Origin: an uncultured Paracoccaceae bacterium
GTDB taxonomy: Bacteria > Pseudomonadota > Alphaproteobacteria > Rhodobacterales > Rhodobacteraceae
Direction of reading: 5' to 3'
Assembly (NCBI GenBank): GCA_947489445.1
Contig: CANLDN010000001.1
Location: forward strand, 558,001 to 622,000
Length of the DNA: 64,000 nt
A program made the position numbers and the translations under genes. Shown in pieces: positions 56,121 to 64,000 of the stretch (position 1 is its first letter; every line of letters begins with the position of its first letter). The notes under the pieces were generated by a model. That model saw only the letters and a program-made list of their open reading frames with translations. It was not told the origin of the DNA and made no database searches.

Positions 56121-56122
56121 GT

Positions 56123-57535
56123 TTAGCCAGCCACAACCTCGACACCTTCGGAATCGACGCCATCAGCAATGTCAGACCGATCCAGTTCCAGCACACCCGT
56201 TCCGGTTCCCTCCTGGTTCACCTCGATACCGGTCGCGATGCTATCGTCATTGTTGGATGTCATGACACCCACCGCCTTAACGGTGACATCGCCACTGTTT
56301 TCTTCCTCAAAGACAGCGCCCTTGCCACCGTTATTCGCGGCCTGAACGCCAACCATTGTCGCGATAACATCGCCAGTGCCGCTTTCGGAATGCTTAAAAC
56401 CATCGTCGGTGTTGCCGCCCGCCTTGGTATCCCAAAGCGTGATCACTATGTCGCCGCCATCCTCTTCGTCAAAATCAAGCCCCTCGTCCAGATTGCCAAC
56501 GATCAGACCGCCAACCACCAACGCAGTGATGCTTCCCGGCCCGGCCTCATCCACGTCAAAGCCATCATCAAAATCCAATCCGATTTCGAATTCTTCGACA
56601 TTGCCGCTGTCATAAAGACTGACCTCGCGTTCAAAGCACCCATCATCGGCAGACCCCGACACCGGGCCCGGAATGTCGGCCAACGTAGTAGTGCCATCAA
56701 CATAAGCACCTTCAGTTGATGCAGGCATAAACGCCATCAATACATCTGGGTCGCAATAGCCGCCATTGTCACGGAACACATCATTGCGGCTGACCACATG
56801 GACACTGCCGGCCTGCCCCTCATCCAGCTCAACACCATCCGCGCCCACGCCAGTGAACAGCGAACCACTTGACGCAAACACAATATCCCCCGCGCCACGT
56901 TCATCAACACGCAGACCATCCGCGTCAAAGCGGCCATTGCCGACGTCCGAAATGACGACATTTTCCAAAGTGATGGAAATCGACGCAGCCGAACCTTCGC
57001 CAAAGCCGCCACCGCCGCCGCCACAAGCATCCGCCAGCGCACAATCAGACACATGGACACCGTGACCCGCCACGCCAGCCACCGTCACATCAGACAGATT
57101 AAGCGTCATTGTCCCGGTCTGATCATCGCGGATATCAACGAATATGCCCTTGCCAGCCACATCACCGGCATGCGGATTTTGAATATCAAAACCGCCCGCG
57201 CCGGTGAAATTCAGCGCAGCGACCGTCAGGTCCGCCCCGTTCGTGATTGCAAGAATATCGGCATCTGCACGGCTCATCACTGTCTGGCCATTGCCGATCA
57301 ATGTTAGGGGGGCGATGCCCGTATAGACCAACCCGCTTTGGATGATGATATCATCATTCGTCGTGATCAGGACTTGCGCACCGTCAGCCATCTGCGCGGC
57401 TGCAGCAAGTGCTGCGCGCAATGACCCGTCACCAGCGTCATTGCCATTTGTCACCAATAGGGGGGCAGCATTGGCTGCACTGACCGCCGCACTCAGGGCC
57501 AGTGCCGAAACAGCCATACTATTGAGAATTTTCAA
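56123..57535 (-). CDS. Secreted Asp/Gly-rich right-handed beta-helix protein
   Basis: A ~470-residue protein. The signal peptide ends near AVSAANA. The CSLREAI-like segment LLVTNGNDAGDGSLRAALAA follows, then regular coils of ~20-25 residues with G-x-D-x-DE-x-G-x-G-x-I patterns (e.g. GLDFDEEDGGDIVITLW, GIEVNQEGTGTGVLEL). This is a strongly acidic, calcium-binding-looking parallel beta-helix, probably at the surface. I propose TTG at 57535 as start: GTGGAGTAAGTACC-TTG aligns with GTGGAGTGAGTGAA-ATG of the paralog. An ATG at 57562 would place nine residues before this. Confidence 0.72.
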   Translation of the reverse strand: MKILNSMAVSALALSAAVSAANAAPLLVTNGNDAGDGSLRAALAAAAQMADGAQVLITTNDDIIIQSGLVYTGIAPLTLIGNGQTVMSRADADILAITNGADLTVAALNFTGAGGFDIQNPHAGDVAGKGIFVDIRDDQTGTMTLNLSDVTVAGVAGHGVHVSDCALADACGGGGGGFGEGSAASISITLENVVISDVGNGRFDADGLRVDERGAGDIVFASSGSLFTGVGADGVELDEGQAGSVHVVSRNDVFRDNGGYCDPDVLMAFMPASTEGAYVDGTTTLADIPGPVSGSADDGCFEREVSLYDSGNVEEFEIGLDFDDGFDVDEAGPGSITALVVGGLIVGNLDEGLDFDEEDGGDIVITLWDTKAGGNTDDGFKHSESGTGDVIATMVGVQAANNGGKGAVFEEENSGDVTVKAVGVMTSNNDDSIATGIEVNQEGTGTGVLELDRSDIADGVDSEGVEVVAG

Positions 57536-57583
57536 GGTACTTACTCCACTAGATACAAACAATTGTCGCGACGCTGCAAAACG

Positions 57584-57607
57584 AGTTTGTCATTTTTGTA
57601 GCAATTT
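57584..57607 (-). promoter_or_regulatory. Element shared with the beta-helix paralog (copy 2)
   Basis: On the minus strand AAATTGCTACAAAAATGACA continues to AACT and ends 48 nt before the proposed TTG start, the same distance as copy 1 from its ATG. This supports both the start choice and descent of the two genes from one duplication. Confidence 0.55.
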
Positions 57608-57973
57608 CGTGAAACTGCACGAGTCACTAACTAAAGGACAGTCCAGGACGCCAATCGTGAAAAACCCACAACAAATCTCAAGTGAACCAGGAAGCATGAT
57701 CAACAGGTCGGGGTGAATGGCGGCTTCACAACCGCGAACGGTTCGCCCTCAATCATAATCTCAGAGCCTCCGTGAACGCAAAGTCACCAATTCTACAACC
57801 GGACCACACCGGCAGACGAAGTTGGTGGTAAGATGTAGTTCAGATCTGTTCGTGTTGCTTCACTCGACTGATTTATGTCATTTCGCAGAAATCCAAGTTT
57901 CTCGGCAAAGGGACATCAAAACCGTTTGCAGCAATCCGCCTTTTTGCGCTCAAATCTGCCACTCACCCAAATG
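57608..57973. other. Gene-free region between the beta-helix gene and the rpsD terminator
   Basis: About 370 bp. I see no gene, tRNA or clear repeat in it. Part of it must hold the upstream regulatory DNA of the beta-helix gene. Confidence 0.4.
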
Positions 57974-58006
57974 AAAAAGGCCGCACCCCACGGGCACGGC
58001 CTTTCC
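57974..58006 (-). terminator. Rho-independent terminator of rpsD
   Basis: Read on the minus strand, AAAGGCCGTGCCC-GTG-GGGTGCGGCCTTT forms a stem with two G-U pairs and is followed by TT. It lies 20 nt after the rpsD stop. Confidence 0.8.
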
Positions 58007-58026
58007 AAATTGATTGCCAGAACCGC

Positions 58027-58647
58027 TTAGTTCTTGGCGTAGAATTCCACGACGAGGTTTGGCTCCATCGCCACCGGGTAAGGCACATCGCCCAGACCGG
58101 GGGTGCGCACAAACTCGGCCGTCATTTTGGAATGATCGACGGCCATGTAATCAGGCACATCACGCTCTGGCAACTGGGACGCGACCAGGACAAGTTCCAT
58201 CTGCTTGGATTTCTGGCGAACCTCAACAACATCGCCTTCCTTGACGCGGTAAGACGGGATGTTCACCCGCTTGCCGTTCACAGTGACATGGCCGTGGTTC
58301 ACAAACTGGCGGGCGGCAAAAATCGTCGGAACGAACTTGGCACGGTAAACAACCGCGTCCAAACGGCGCTCCAACAGACCGATGAGGTTTTCACCGGTGT
58401 CACCCTTGACCCGCTCGGCCTCTGCATAGATGCGGCGGAACTGCTTTTCGGTCAGATCGCCGTAGTAGCCCTTCAGCTTCTGCTTGGCGCGCAGCTGAAT
58501 ACCAAAGTCAGACAATTTGCCCTTGCGGCGCTGACCGTGCTGGCCGGGGCCATATTCACGACGGTTGACGGGGGATTTCGGACGACCCCAGATGTTTTCG
58601 CCCATCCGGCGGTCAATTTTGTACTTGGCAGCGGTACGCTTTGTCAT
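58027..58647 (-). CDS. rpsD: 30S ribosomal protein S4
   Basis: A 206-residue S4 protein. The N-terminal [19 protein letters not shown] is the alphaproteobacterial type without the zinc-binding cysteines. The S4 RNA-binding domain is [35 protein letters not shown]. It nucleates 30S assembly. It is encoded alone, not in the alpha operon, as is normal in this class. AAGGAG lies before the ATG. Confidence 0.97.
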   Translation of the reverse strand: MTKRTAAKYKIDRRMGENIWGRPKSPVNRREYGPGQHGQRRKGKLSDFGIQLRAKQKLKGYYGDLTEKQFRRIYAEAERVKGDTGENLIGLLERRLDAVVYRAKFVPTIFAARQFVNHGHVTVNGKRVNIPSYRVKEGDVVEVRQKSKQMELVLVASQLPERDVPDYMAVDHSKMTAEFVRTPGLGDVPYPVAMEPNLVVEFYAKN

Positions 58648-58765
58648 ACGCTGATCTCCTTCTCAAAGAACCCCGAGGGGCGTGAAGGGCGTTGTCCTTT
58701 TCCCGGATTTTGCCGGGACGACAGGGTTCCGCTTGCGCGGGCCATCAACACCAATGAAGTGGCGG

Positions 58766-58793
58766 CTTATAGACGGGATTCGGTCCATGTCAA
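58766..58793 (-). promoter_or_regulatory. Sigma-70 promoter of rpsD
   Basis: On the minus strand TTGACA (58793-58788), a 16-nt spacer and TATAAG (58771-58766). It is 118 nt upstream of the rpsD start, which leaves a leader long enough for autoregulation by S4. A GC-rich CCCGGCAAAATCCGGG-type stem occurs in that leader near 58,700. Confidence 0.65.
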
Positions 58794-58941
58794 CGGCTGA
58801 ACACGCGACTGGGCCTGTTAACCTCTGGTTAACCAATGTGGCGCAATTTGCGGCGATGCTTCCCTACAATGTACCAGTTTGGTCCAATTCCGACCATAAC
58901 CTATCGGTAAACCAATCGTGGGGAACGGCAGAGGATCGACG

Positions 58942-59376
58942 GTGCCCATATTTGTTAGTGTTTTGTTAATCAGTTCAGCGGCGGTGTGGCTGATATTTCA
59001 TCGATACGTGCGGCGGCGGTTGCATGATCTGAAAAATCAGCTGCCCGCTGCATATAATGCGGCCCTCGCGACATCGGCAGAGGATGACGCAAAAAACCAA
59101 CTGGTCCTGCTATCCATCGACTTGCGGCGCAAATCCTTTTGTACGGTTCCTTTCGAACAATTGACACCAGCCGAACAGCGGCTGGCCCTGCATGCCTATG
59201 CTGTCGAAACCCTGCCACGCTGGATGCTTGGCTTCACCACACGGTATCTGCCGCGCGCAGAACGGGATCTGATCGTGAAACTACGCCAGATCAAAACCTC
59301 GCAGCCCAACCATCCAAAGGTTCATTTCGGGGCGATCCGGTCACAACAAAGATTGCGCTCCACGCCAGAAGCCTAG
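58942..59376 (+). CDS. Small single-pass membrane protein, function unknown
   Basis: A 144-residue protein. It has one N-terminal hydrophobic helix (MPIFVSVLLISSAAVWLIF), then a basic stop-transfer HRYVRRRLHDL, and a helical cytoplasmic part including LTPAEQRLALHAYAVETLPRW. I recognise no family. The start is GTG at 58942 with GAGGA 7 nt upstream; a GTG 24 nt earlier is less likely. Its stop abuts the transporter gene at 59377. Confidence 0.6.
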   Translation: MPIFVSVLLISSAAVWLIFHRYVRRRLHDLKNQLPAAYNAALATSAEDDAKNQLVLLSIDLRRKSFCTVPFEQLTPAEQRLALHAYAVETLPRWMLGFTTRYLPRAERDLIVKLRQIKTSQPNHPKVHFGAIRSQQRLRSTPEA

Positions 59377-59856
59377 ATGCATGCGGGCATGTCCGACACA
59401 GCCCATGTACCCCGCCTTTTCCATTTCGCCGCCGCCTTTGGGGCGGGTGGCCTGCTGACGCTGATGATCCTGTTTAACGGAACGCTGGCGGTGCATGGCT
59501 CGTTGTTCTTTGCATCATGGGTCCCGCATCTGACCGGCACCATCGCCGCCCTGATCCTGCTGATGCTCCTGCGGCCCAAACGGGCAAGCACGACACGACC
59601 ACCGGTCTGGACTTATCTGGGTGGGGTGTCAGGCGGCGTCACGGTCATGCTCACCTCGGCCACCGTGAACACCGCGCTGGCCCTGTCAGGGACTATCGCC
59701 TTGGGGCTTGCAGGGCAAATTCTGTTTAGCCTGTTTGCCGATATCCGGGGGCTCTTTGGGCTGCCCAAACGAATGCCCGAAGGGCGCGACTATCTTTCTC
59801 TGACGCTGATTATCAGCGGCAGCCTGATCCTGATCTTCTTTGGAAGCACAGCATGA
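59377..59856 (+). CDS. DUF606 (YdcZ-type) small DMT transporter subunit 1
   Basis: A 159-residue membrane protein with about five helices. The N-terminal NGTLAVHGSLFFASWVPHLTGTIAAL and the GLAGQILFSLFADIRGLFG block are DUF606 features. Members are half-size drug/metabolite-type transporters often encoded as adjacent pairs that must pair up. The ATG at 59377 or at 59389 may be used. It overlaps subunit 2 by 4 nt. Confidence 0.82.
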   Translation: MHAGMSDTAHVPRLFHFAAAFGAGGLLTLMILFNGTLAVHGSLFFASWVPHLTGTIAALILLMLLRPKRASTTRPPVWTYLGGVSGGVTVMLTSATVNTALALSGTIALGLAGQILFSLFADIRGLFGLPKRMPEGRDYLSLTLIISGSLILIFFGSTA

Positions 59857-60284
59857 TCTGGTTTATCGCACTTGCGCTCCTGGCGGGGGTGCTGGTCGGG
59901 TTAAGCCGACAAATCAACGGCAGATTGGCCATGTCAACCTCTGCGATGGAATCTTCATTCTGGAACCATATCGTCGGCTTGGGCTTCATCACGGTAACCG
60001 CACTGTTATGGGGCGGGCTTTTTGCGGGCGAACCGCTGGCCTCGCCGTGGTGGGCATATCTTGGCGGGCCGATCGGGGTCATCTTCATTGCGGCGGGCAG
60101 CTGGTTGATCCCGCGCATCGGGGCAGCGCAAACCGCATTGCTGATTATTGCAGGTCAGATGATTTCTGGCGTCCTGCTCGACATCATCATGGGCGCGCCC
60201 GGCAGCCCCGTGGCCCGCGCCGTTGGCGTGGCACTGATCCTTGCAGGCATGTATGTGGCCCAACCAACCAAGCACAAAACATAA
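59853..60284 (+). CDS. DUF606 (YdcZ-type) small DMT transporter subunit 2
   Basis: A 143-residue membrane protein with about five helices. LVGLSRQINGRLA in helix 1 and the GPIGVIFIAAGSWLIPRIGAAQTALLIIAGQM segments are typical DUF606. It is translationally coupled to subunit 1, which supports a heterodimeric transporter. The substrate is unknown. Confidence 0.82.
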   Translation: MIWFIALALLAGVLVGLSRQINGRLAMSTSAMESSFWNHIVGLGFITVTALLWGGLFAGEPLASPWWAYLGGPIGVIFIAAGSWLIPRIGAAQTALLIIAGQMISGVLLDIIMGAPGSPVARAVGVALILAGMYVAQPTKHKT

Positions 60285-60638
60285 GCGATCAGATCACCAC
60301 CTTATAATGTCGCATCTCCGCCAGATCGCCCAGATATGGCTTGATATGACCAACGAATTCACGGAAACACACCCTGCCCGGTGTGTCGGCCAAGGTCCTG
60401 ACCGAACAGCTCCAGCAGTTGCACGATGATGCCGCACAAAGCAGGCGTTAACCTTTCAGCACCGCACGCCGCGTTAAACCCGCGCGATGCATATGATCAT
60501 GCGCATGGTTTCTGCATAGGTTCTGCATAAGATGTGTCCCGCTGCGGAACCCTGTTTTGCAAAGGGTTCAGGCCATTGTGCCGGATGAGGCGTTGCGACG
60601 CCCAATTCAGCCGCACGCATGGTTAACCCTTGTCAGCC
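60285..60638. other. Gene-free region with a possible gene relic and the 17-nt repeat motif
   Basis: Nothing complete is encoded. On the minus strand, ending at 60289, a frame reads RVCFREFVGHIKPYLGDLAE then MRHYKVVI-stop, which looks like a protein C-terminus whose upstream part is unstructured; it may be a decayed gene. The word GCGCATGGTTTCTGCAT (60501-60517) followed by AGGTTCTGCAT repeats the motif found upstream of the BrnA-like gene. AACCCT...AGGGTT near 60,550 can fold back. Confidence 0.4.
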
Positions 60639-61475
60639 TCACGTCTTCTTGCGGTCGTCTACCACATTCAACGCAGCCACCCCCGAATTGCCCAACTCCA
60701 CCGTCGCAAATGGCCCACCAATGCAAAGGTTCGCCAGATCCTTGTTATCCAGTGGCGGGGTATCCGCAAACACCTCTTTGGCGAATTGTTCGGCGTTATC
60801 CTTAGGCCGATATCCCAGATGCCCGGCTTTGGAGTTATCGACGACCGCCCTGTCATTATTGGATATGCCGTAAACAACGGTGAAGCCCACAACGGGGCTG
60901 TCAATCGACCGTTCGACGAGGTGGACCATATCGTCATAGGACAGCCAAGTCCCGATACTGCGCGCATTGGTCGCCGGCGCACAGGAGAATATGCGCAGGC
61001 AAACGGCCTCAATCCCGCGCTTCTCCCAATATAGACTGGCGAGATCTTCAGCAAAACACTTTGCTAACCCGTAATAGGTATCAGGGCGGTGGGGGGCATC
61101 CAGACCAATCGTATCGGTCTTTTTATGCATCCCGACAGCATGAACCGAACTGGCATAAACCACGCGCTTGACCCCATTGCGATGGGCTGCTTCCCAGACG
61201 TTATAGGCACCAATGATGTTAGAATGCAGAATGTCTTCCCACGGGGCCTCATCCGCGATGGCACCGAAATGGATCACCATGTCGGCGTCTTTCAGAATAT
61301 CCGCGACCGCGTTCAGATCAGCGAGGTCTGCCTTGACGTAGCTTTCACCGGGGTAAAGCGTGCCGATATCCTCGGCCAAATCGGTTGAGACGAGCGTTTC
61401 GCACATCTTTGTCAGCGGCTCGCGCAGATAAGACCCAAGACGCCCGGCTGCCCCTGTAAGTACGAGTTTTTTCAT
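60639..61475 (-). CDS. NAD-dependent epimerase/dehydratase (uronate-dehydrogenase-like)
   Basis: A 278-residue extended-type short-chain dehydrogenase. The NAD loop is LVLTGAAGRLGSYL. The catalytic triad Ser/Tyr/Lys is in VYASSVHAVG and YYGLAKCFAEDLA. The size and the GRLGSYLR start resemble uronate dehydrogenases. The ATG at 61475 overlaps the aldolase stop by one base (TGATG). Last gene of the overlapping operon that begins right of the window. The substrate is inferred only by similarity. Confidence 0.82.
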   Translation of the reverse strand: MKKLVLTGAAGRLGSYLREPLTKMCETLVSTDLAEDIGTLYPGESYVKADLADLNAVADILKDADMVIHFGAIADEAPWEDILHSNIIGAYNVWEAAHRNGVKRVVYASSVHAVGMHKKTDTIGLDAPHRPDTYYGLAKCFAEDLASLYWEKRGIEAVCLRIFSCAPATNARSIGTWLSYDDMVHLVERSIDSPVVGFTVVYGISNNDRAVVDNSKAGHLGYRPKDNAEQFAKEVFADTPPLDNKDLANLCIGGPFATVELGNSGVAALNVVDDRKKT

Positions 61476-62254
61476 CACTTTTCCTCTATCCCCTGACGCA
61501 TCTGCGCCAATAATCCATCCGCCGCCTTGGCCAGTAACCCGGTATCCGTGCCACAGGCCACGAAGGTAAATCCTTCGTTCAGCAACTGCGTGGCAAACCC
61601 CGGATCCGTCACCAGCGTGCCGACCGGCATGCCCTTTTTCATCAACGCGCGCGCCACCGGCCTGATCGTTGCCCACACATCTGCGTGCATCGGTTGCCCG
61701 ATCAGCCCCATATCCGCAGCGATATCGGCAGGCCCGAAAAAGATGCCATCCACACCCTTAACGTCAGCGATTTCAATGGCCTGCCCGATAGCCGACAGAG
61801 TTTCGACCTGCACAATCACCGCTGTTTCATCATTCGCGCGGGCGTAATAATCGCCGATCCGCCCAAACCGGCTGCCGCGCATCGACCCCGCAACACCGCG
61901 TATCCCGTCAGGCGGATAGCGGGTCGCGGCCACAGCCGCCCGCGCCTCGTCCGCCGACTGGACCATCGGAAAAAGAATGCCCTGCGCCCCGATATCCAAC
62001 AGGCGTTTGACCATCACCGCGTCATTCCATGGCGCGCGCACAATGGCAGTGGATGTATATGGCGCAATCGCCTGCAACTGGCTCAGCGTGGTTTGCACAT
62101 CCCCTGGGCTGTGTTCCATATCGACCACCAGCCAGTCATAGCCCGCCCCTGCCGTCACCTCGGCGGCGTAGTTGCTGGCAAGGCTGACCCAAAGGCCGAT
62201 CTGTTTTTGCCCGGCCCGCAGCGCGGCCATAAAGGGGTTTTCCAACATCTTCAT
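61475..62254 (-). CDS. HpcH/HpaI-family aldolase
   Basis: A 259-residue class II metal-dependent aldolase. Signatures are LWVSLASNYAAEVTAGAGYDWLVVDMEHSP, then GILFPMVQSADEA, the RGSRFGR loop, QVETLSAIGQAIEIADV with the metal Glu, and GIFFGPADIAADMG with the metal Asp. It splits 2-keto-3-deoxy or 4-hydroxy-2-oxo acids into pyruvate and an aldehyde. It is coupled on both sides (ATGA and TGATG). Confidence 0.9.
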   Translation of the reverse strand: MKMLENPFMAALRAGQKQIGLWVSLASNYAAEVTAGAGYDWLVVDMEHSPGDVQTTLSQLQAIAPYTSTAIVRAPWNDAVMVKRLLDIGAQGILFPMVQSADEARAAVAATRYPPDGIRGVAGSMRGSRFGRIGDYYARANDETAVIVQVETLSAIGQAIEIADVKGVDGIFFGPADIAADMGLIGQPMHADVWATIRPVARALMKKGMPVGTLVTDPGFATQLLNEGFTFVACGTDTGLLAKAADGLLAQMRQGIEEK

Positions 62255-63453
62255 ATCACGGCCTTTTCGACGAATTTCTCACCCCGTGTGATCCGGTCAT
62301 AATGAAACGGCGTCAGGTCGAGCGTGCGGTATGCGCCATGGGTGATCCACTCTGCCGTGCCCCGTCCCATGGCCGGGGACTGCTGGAACCCATGGCCAGA
62401 GAACCCATTGACGAAGATGAAGTTTTCCACCTCCGGATGGGGCCCCAAAATCGCGTTCTGGTCAAAGGTGTTATAAGCATAGTGCCCGACCCATGAATTG
62501 CGCAGTTTGATCGCCTCGAACTGCGGCACGCGGGTTGCCAGCACCGGCCAGACCTTGTTTTCCCAAAGGCTATGATCTTGCACGAAATCATCATAATCCA
62601 CCGCCGGATCATCATCCGGCGGACAGCCCGCCAGATAATACGTCCCATCCGTCCGCATATGCACGCCGGACGGATCAATCGTTAGCGGCAGATCGCGATC
62701 CAACGGCTTTTCCGCTTCGAAAATAAAGGTATAGCGCTTGCGCGGCTCTACGGGGATTTCGATCCCGGCCATACGGGAAGTCAGCACCGCGCGCGGGCCA
62801 GAGGCGTTCACCACAGTCCCGCAAGCAACAACTTCCCCTGATTTCAGGATCACACTTTCCACCCGCGTTCCGGCAGCATTGCGGTTCATCGCGATGACCT
62901 CGTTGGTCACATATTCCGCGCCACGTTCCCGCGCGGACCGCTTCCACCAATCAAACAGGGTGTTGCCGTCAAAATACCCCTCATCCACCAGATTGTGGTT
63001 CGCCGCGACAATGTCATCAAGATTGTAGAACGGATAATCCCGCGCGATCTCGTCCCGCATCATATGCTTGGTGCCTGCCCCGCAAGCCGCCTGCAGTCGC
63101 TGACTTTCGCGCAAGATCGCGGCGAAATCTTCGTTGTCGGCCAGATACATATAGCCATAGCTTTGCAGGCGCGGGTGAGGCACGCGCGGGTCGCCACCCA
63201 TGTATTGCCAAAAGTTCTTCACGAAATCGGCCGCGAATTGCGACACCCGCACATTGATCTCGCGACTGAACTGCTGGCGCATGCAGGAATTGGTGTGCGA
63301 GGTCGAGGCGAATTCATAGCTCGGGTCGCGCTCCACCACCAGAACCGAGCCGTCGAAATCCGGATTATCCGTCAGGAACCACGCCACCGCAGAGCCGAAC
63401 ATCGCCCCGCCGACGATTACCACATCATAGCTGCTTTTCTGCGGCGCTTGCAT
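62251..63453 (-). CDS. FAD-dependent oxidoreductase of the DAO/sarcosine-oxidase type
   Basis: A 400-residue flavoprotein. The FAD loop is DVVIVGGAMFGSAVAWFL at residue 10; the C-terminal FAD contact is FVNGFSGHGFQQSPAMGRGTAE, typical of DadA/sarcosine-oxidase-like enzymes. It would oxidise an amino or N-methyl group with oxygen or a quinone. It is adjacent to the hydantoinase-B gene and coupled to the aldolase gene (ATGA). Confidence 0.88.
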   Translation of the reverse strand: MQAPQKSSYDVVIVGGAMFGSAVAWFLTDNPDFDGSVLVVERDPSYEFASTSHTNSCMRQQFSREINVRVSQFAADFVKNFWQYMGGDPRVPHPRLQSYGYMYLADNEDFAAILRESQRLQAACGAGTKHMMRDEIARDYPFYNLDDIVAANHNLVDEGYFDGNTLFDWWKRSARERGAEYVTNEVIAMNRNAAGTRVESVILKSGEVVACGTVVNASGPRAVLTSRMAGIEIPVEPRKRYTFIFEAEKPLDRDLPLTIDPSGVHMRTDGTYYLAGCPPDDDPAVDYDDFVQDHSLWENKVWPVLATRVPQFEAIKLRNSWVGHYAYNTFDQNAILGPHPEVENFIFVNGFSGHGFQQSPAMGRGTAEWITHGAYRTLDLTPFHYDRITRGEKFVEKAVI

Positions 63454-64000
63454 TTAGGTGCTTTCCCCTTTCGCGACCATCGCCTGCACCGCTGCCACCT
63501 CTGCGGCGCTCAGCCCATAATCCCGCATTGCAGCTTCCGCCGAAATGTAACCCCGCGCAAGGTCCCGCCGAACCAGCGCGTGATCACGCGCAGCCGGGTC
63601 GCCGTACCCACCCCCACCGGGGAAGGCGAGCATCACGCGCCGCCCTTCGGCCACAAACTGTTTACCCTTACCGCGCATGGATGTGCCGTCATCCTGCACA
63701 ATCGTGGTGGGGGCACCGTTAGCCCCGCCTTGCCGTCCGCGCGCGGGGTGATCCACCCGGTCAAACATGGCCGAAAAGTCGCATTCATGCCCCGCCGCCG
63801 CGCTGACCTCCATCACCTGGCCCAATCCGCCGCGAAACTGCCCGGCGCCACCGCTATCGGGCCGCAACTCCTTGCGCCAGATGATCACAGGGCCAGTATG
63901 TTCGGTTGCCTCAATCGGCATGGTCATGACACCGGACGGAAAGGCGGTGGCGTTCAGCCCATCAACCGTGGGCCGCGCCCCTGCGCCACCGGAATTGAAG
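63454..64000 (-). CDS. Hydantoinase B/oxoprolinase family protein, C-terminal part
   Basis: The last ~180 codons of a gene that enters from the right edge. SGGAGARPTVDGLNATAFPSG and then GPVIIWRKELRPDSGGAGQFRGGLGQVMEV are the typical HyuB C-terminal blocks, as is AFPGGGGYGDP. HyuB works with HyuA in ATP-dependent cleavage of hydantoins or 5-oxoproline, or as part of acetone-carboxylase-like enzymes. Its stop directly precedes the FAD-enzyme ATG. Confidence 0.9.
   Translation of the reverse strand, partial: FNSGGAGARPTVDGLNATAFPSGVMTMPIEATEHTGPVIIWRKELRPDSGGAGQFRGGLGQVMEVSAAAGHECDFSAMFDRVDHPARGRQGGANGAPTTIVQDDGTSMRGKGKQFVAEGRRVMLAFPGGGGYGDPAARDHALVRRDLARGYISAEAAMRDYGLSAAEVAAVQAMVAKGEST

Overview
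The window looks like chromosome of a marine alphaproteobacterium of the Roseobacter group (Rhodobacteraceae). This is judged from gene content and style: GC-rich codon use, many 4-nt ATGA overlaps, a choline uptake operon beside betI/betC, phosphatidylcholine synthase, homospermidine synthase, DUF1467, DUF484-xerC, and FabH-like and LysE paralogs. No rRNA, complete tRNA, IS element, prophage or CRISPR array is visible. The two ends cut genes: betC on the left and a hydantoinase-B-type gene on the right.

Layout. 0-4 kb: betC/betI diverge from choX-choW-(GFA-family gene)-choV, a choline import operon with a visible BetI-type palindrome. 4-9 kb: accessory stretch with a Tdi1/DUF1851-type protein, a MarR-like remnant, a nitroreductase, an EI24 protein, DUF1467, and an AT-rich islet carrying a DUF4365 putative nuclease. 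9-17 kb: methylmalonyl-CoA epimerase, a response regulator, aspS, carB and a DUF3800 protein. 17-27 kb: a BrnA-like protein, a FabH-like synthase, a 24-residue lipoprotein, arsH, a CII-like regulator, tdk, a chemoreceptor, priA, two LysE exporters and a transaldolase-family aldolase. 27-29 kb: a two-gene RNA-repair operon (RNA ligase plus HD-Pnk). 29-32 kb: DUF484, xerC, pcs.

32-38.3 kb is the most unusual part. Four tandem paralogs each carry an eCIS-core (DUF4157) domain with an HEAWH motif and a different or paired C-terminal domain. Each has its own promoter-like signal with identical internal spacing (CAYTTYW-N16-TGYTAW, and TAATTGA 17 nt further upstream in three of the four). Two of the C-terminal domains share a pair of GX2H motifs like those of the EreA/ChaN/TraB-TIKI superfamily. 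No contractile-injection structural genes lie in the window, so any injection machine must be elsewhere.

38-55 kb is mostly housekeeping or metabolic: ogt, a thioesterase, a flavin monooxygenase, panE-like, an acyl-CoA ligase, ileS, a cNMP-binding/thioredoxin-reductase-like protein, an extensin-family peptidase, tyrC, hisC, a methyltransferase, an ABM monooxygenase, an AraC regulator, an AsmA-like protein and hss. 55.5-57.6 kb holds two convergent paralogous beta-helix surface proteins with duplicated upstream sequences. 58-60.3 kb: rpsD, a small membrane protein and a DUF606 transporter pair. 60.6-64 kb: a tightly overlapping catabolic operon (hydantoinase B - FAD oxidoreductase - HpcH/HpaI aldolase - NAD-dependent epimerase).

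Functional links (inference): choline-O-sulfate hydrolysis by BetC and ChoXWV import supply choline both for betaine and for Pcs. The GFA-family gene translated between choW and choV may deal with formaldehyde from betaine demethylation.
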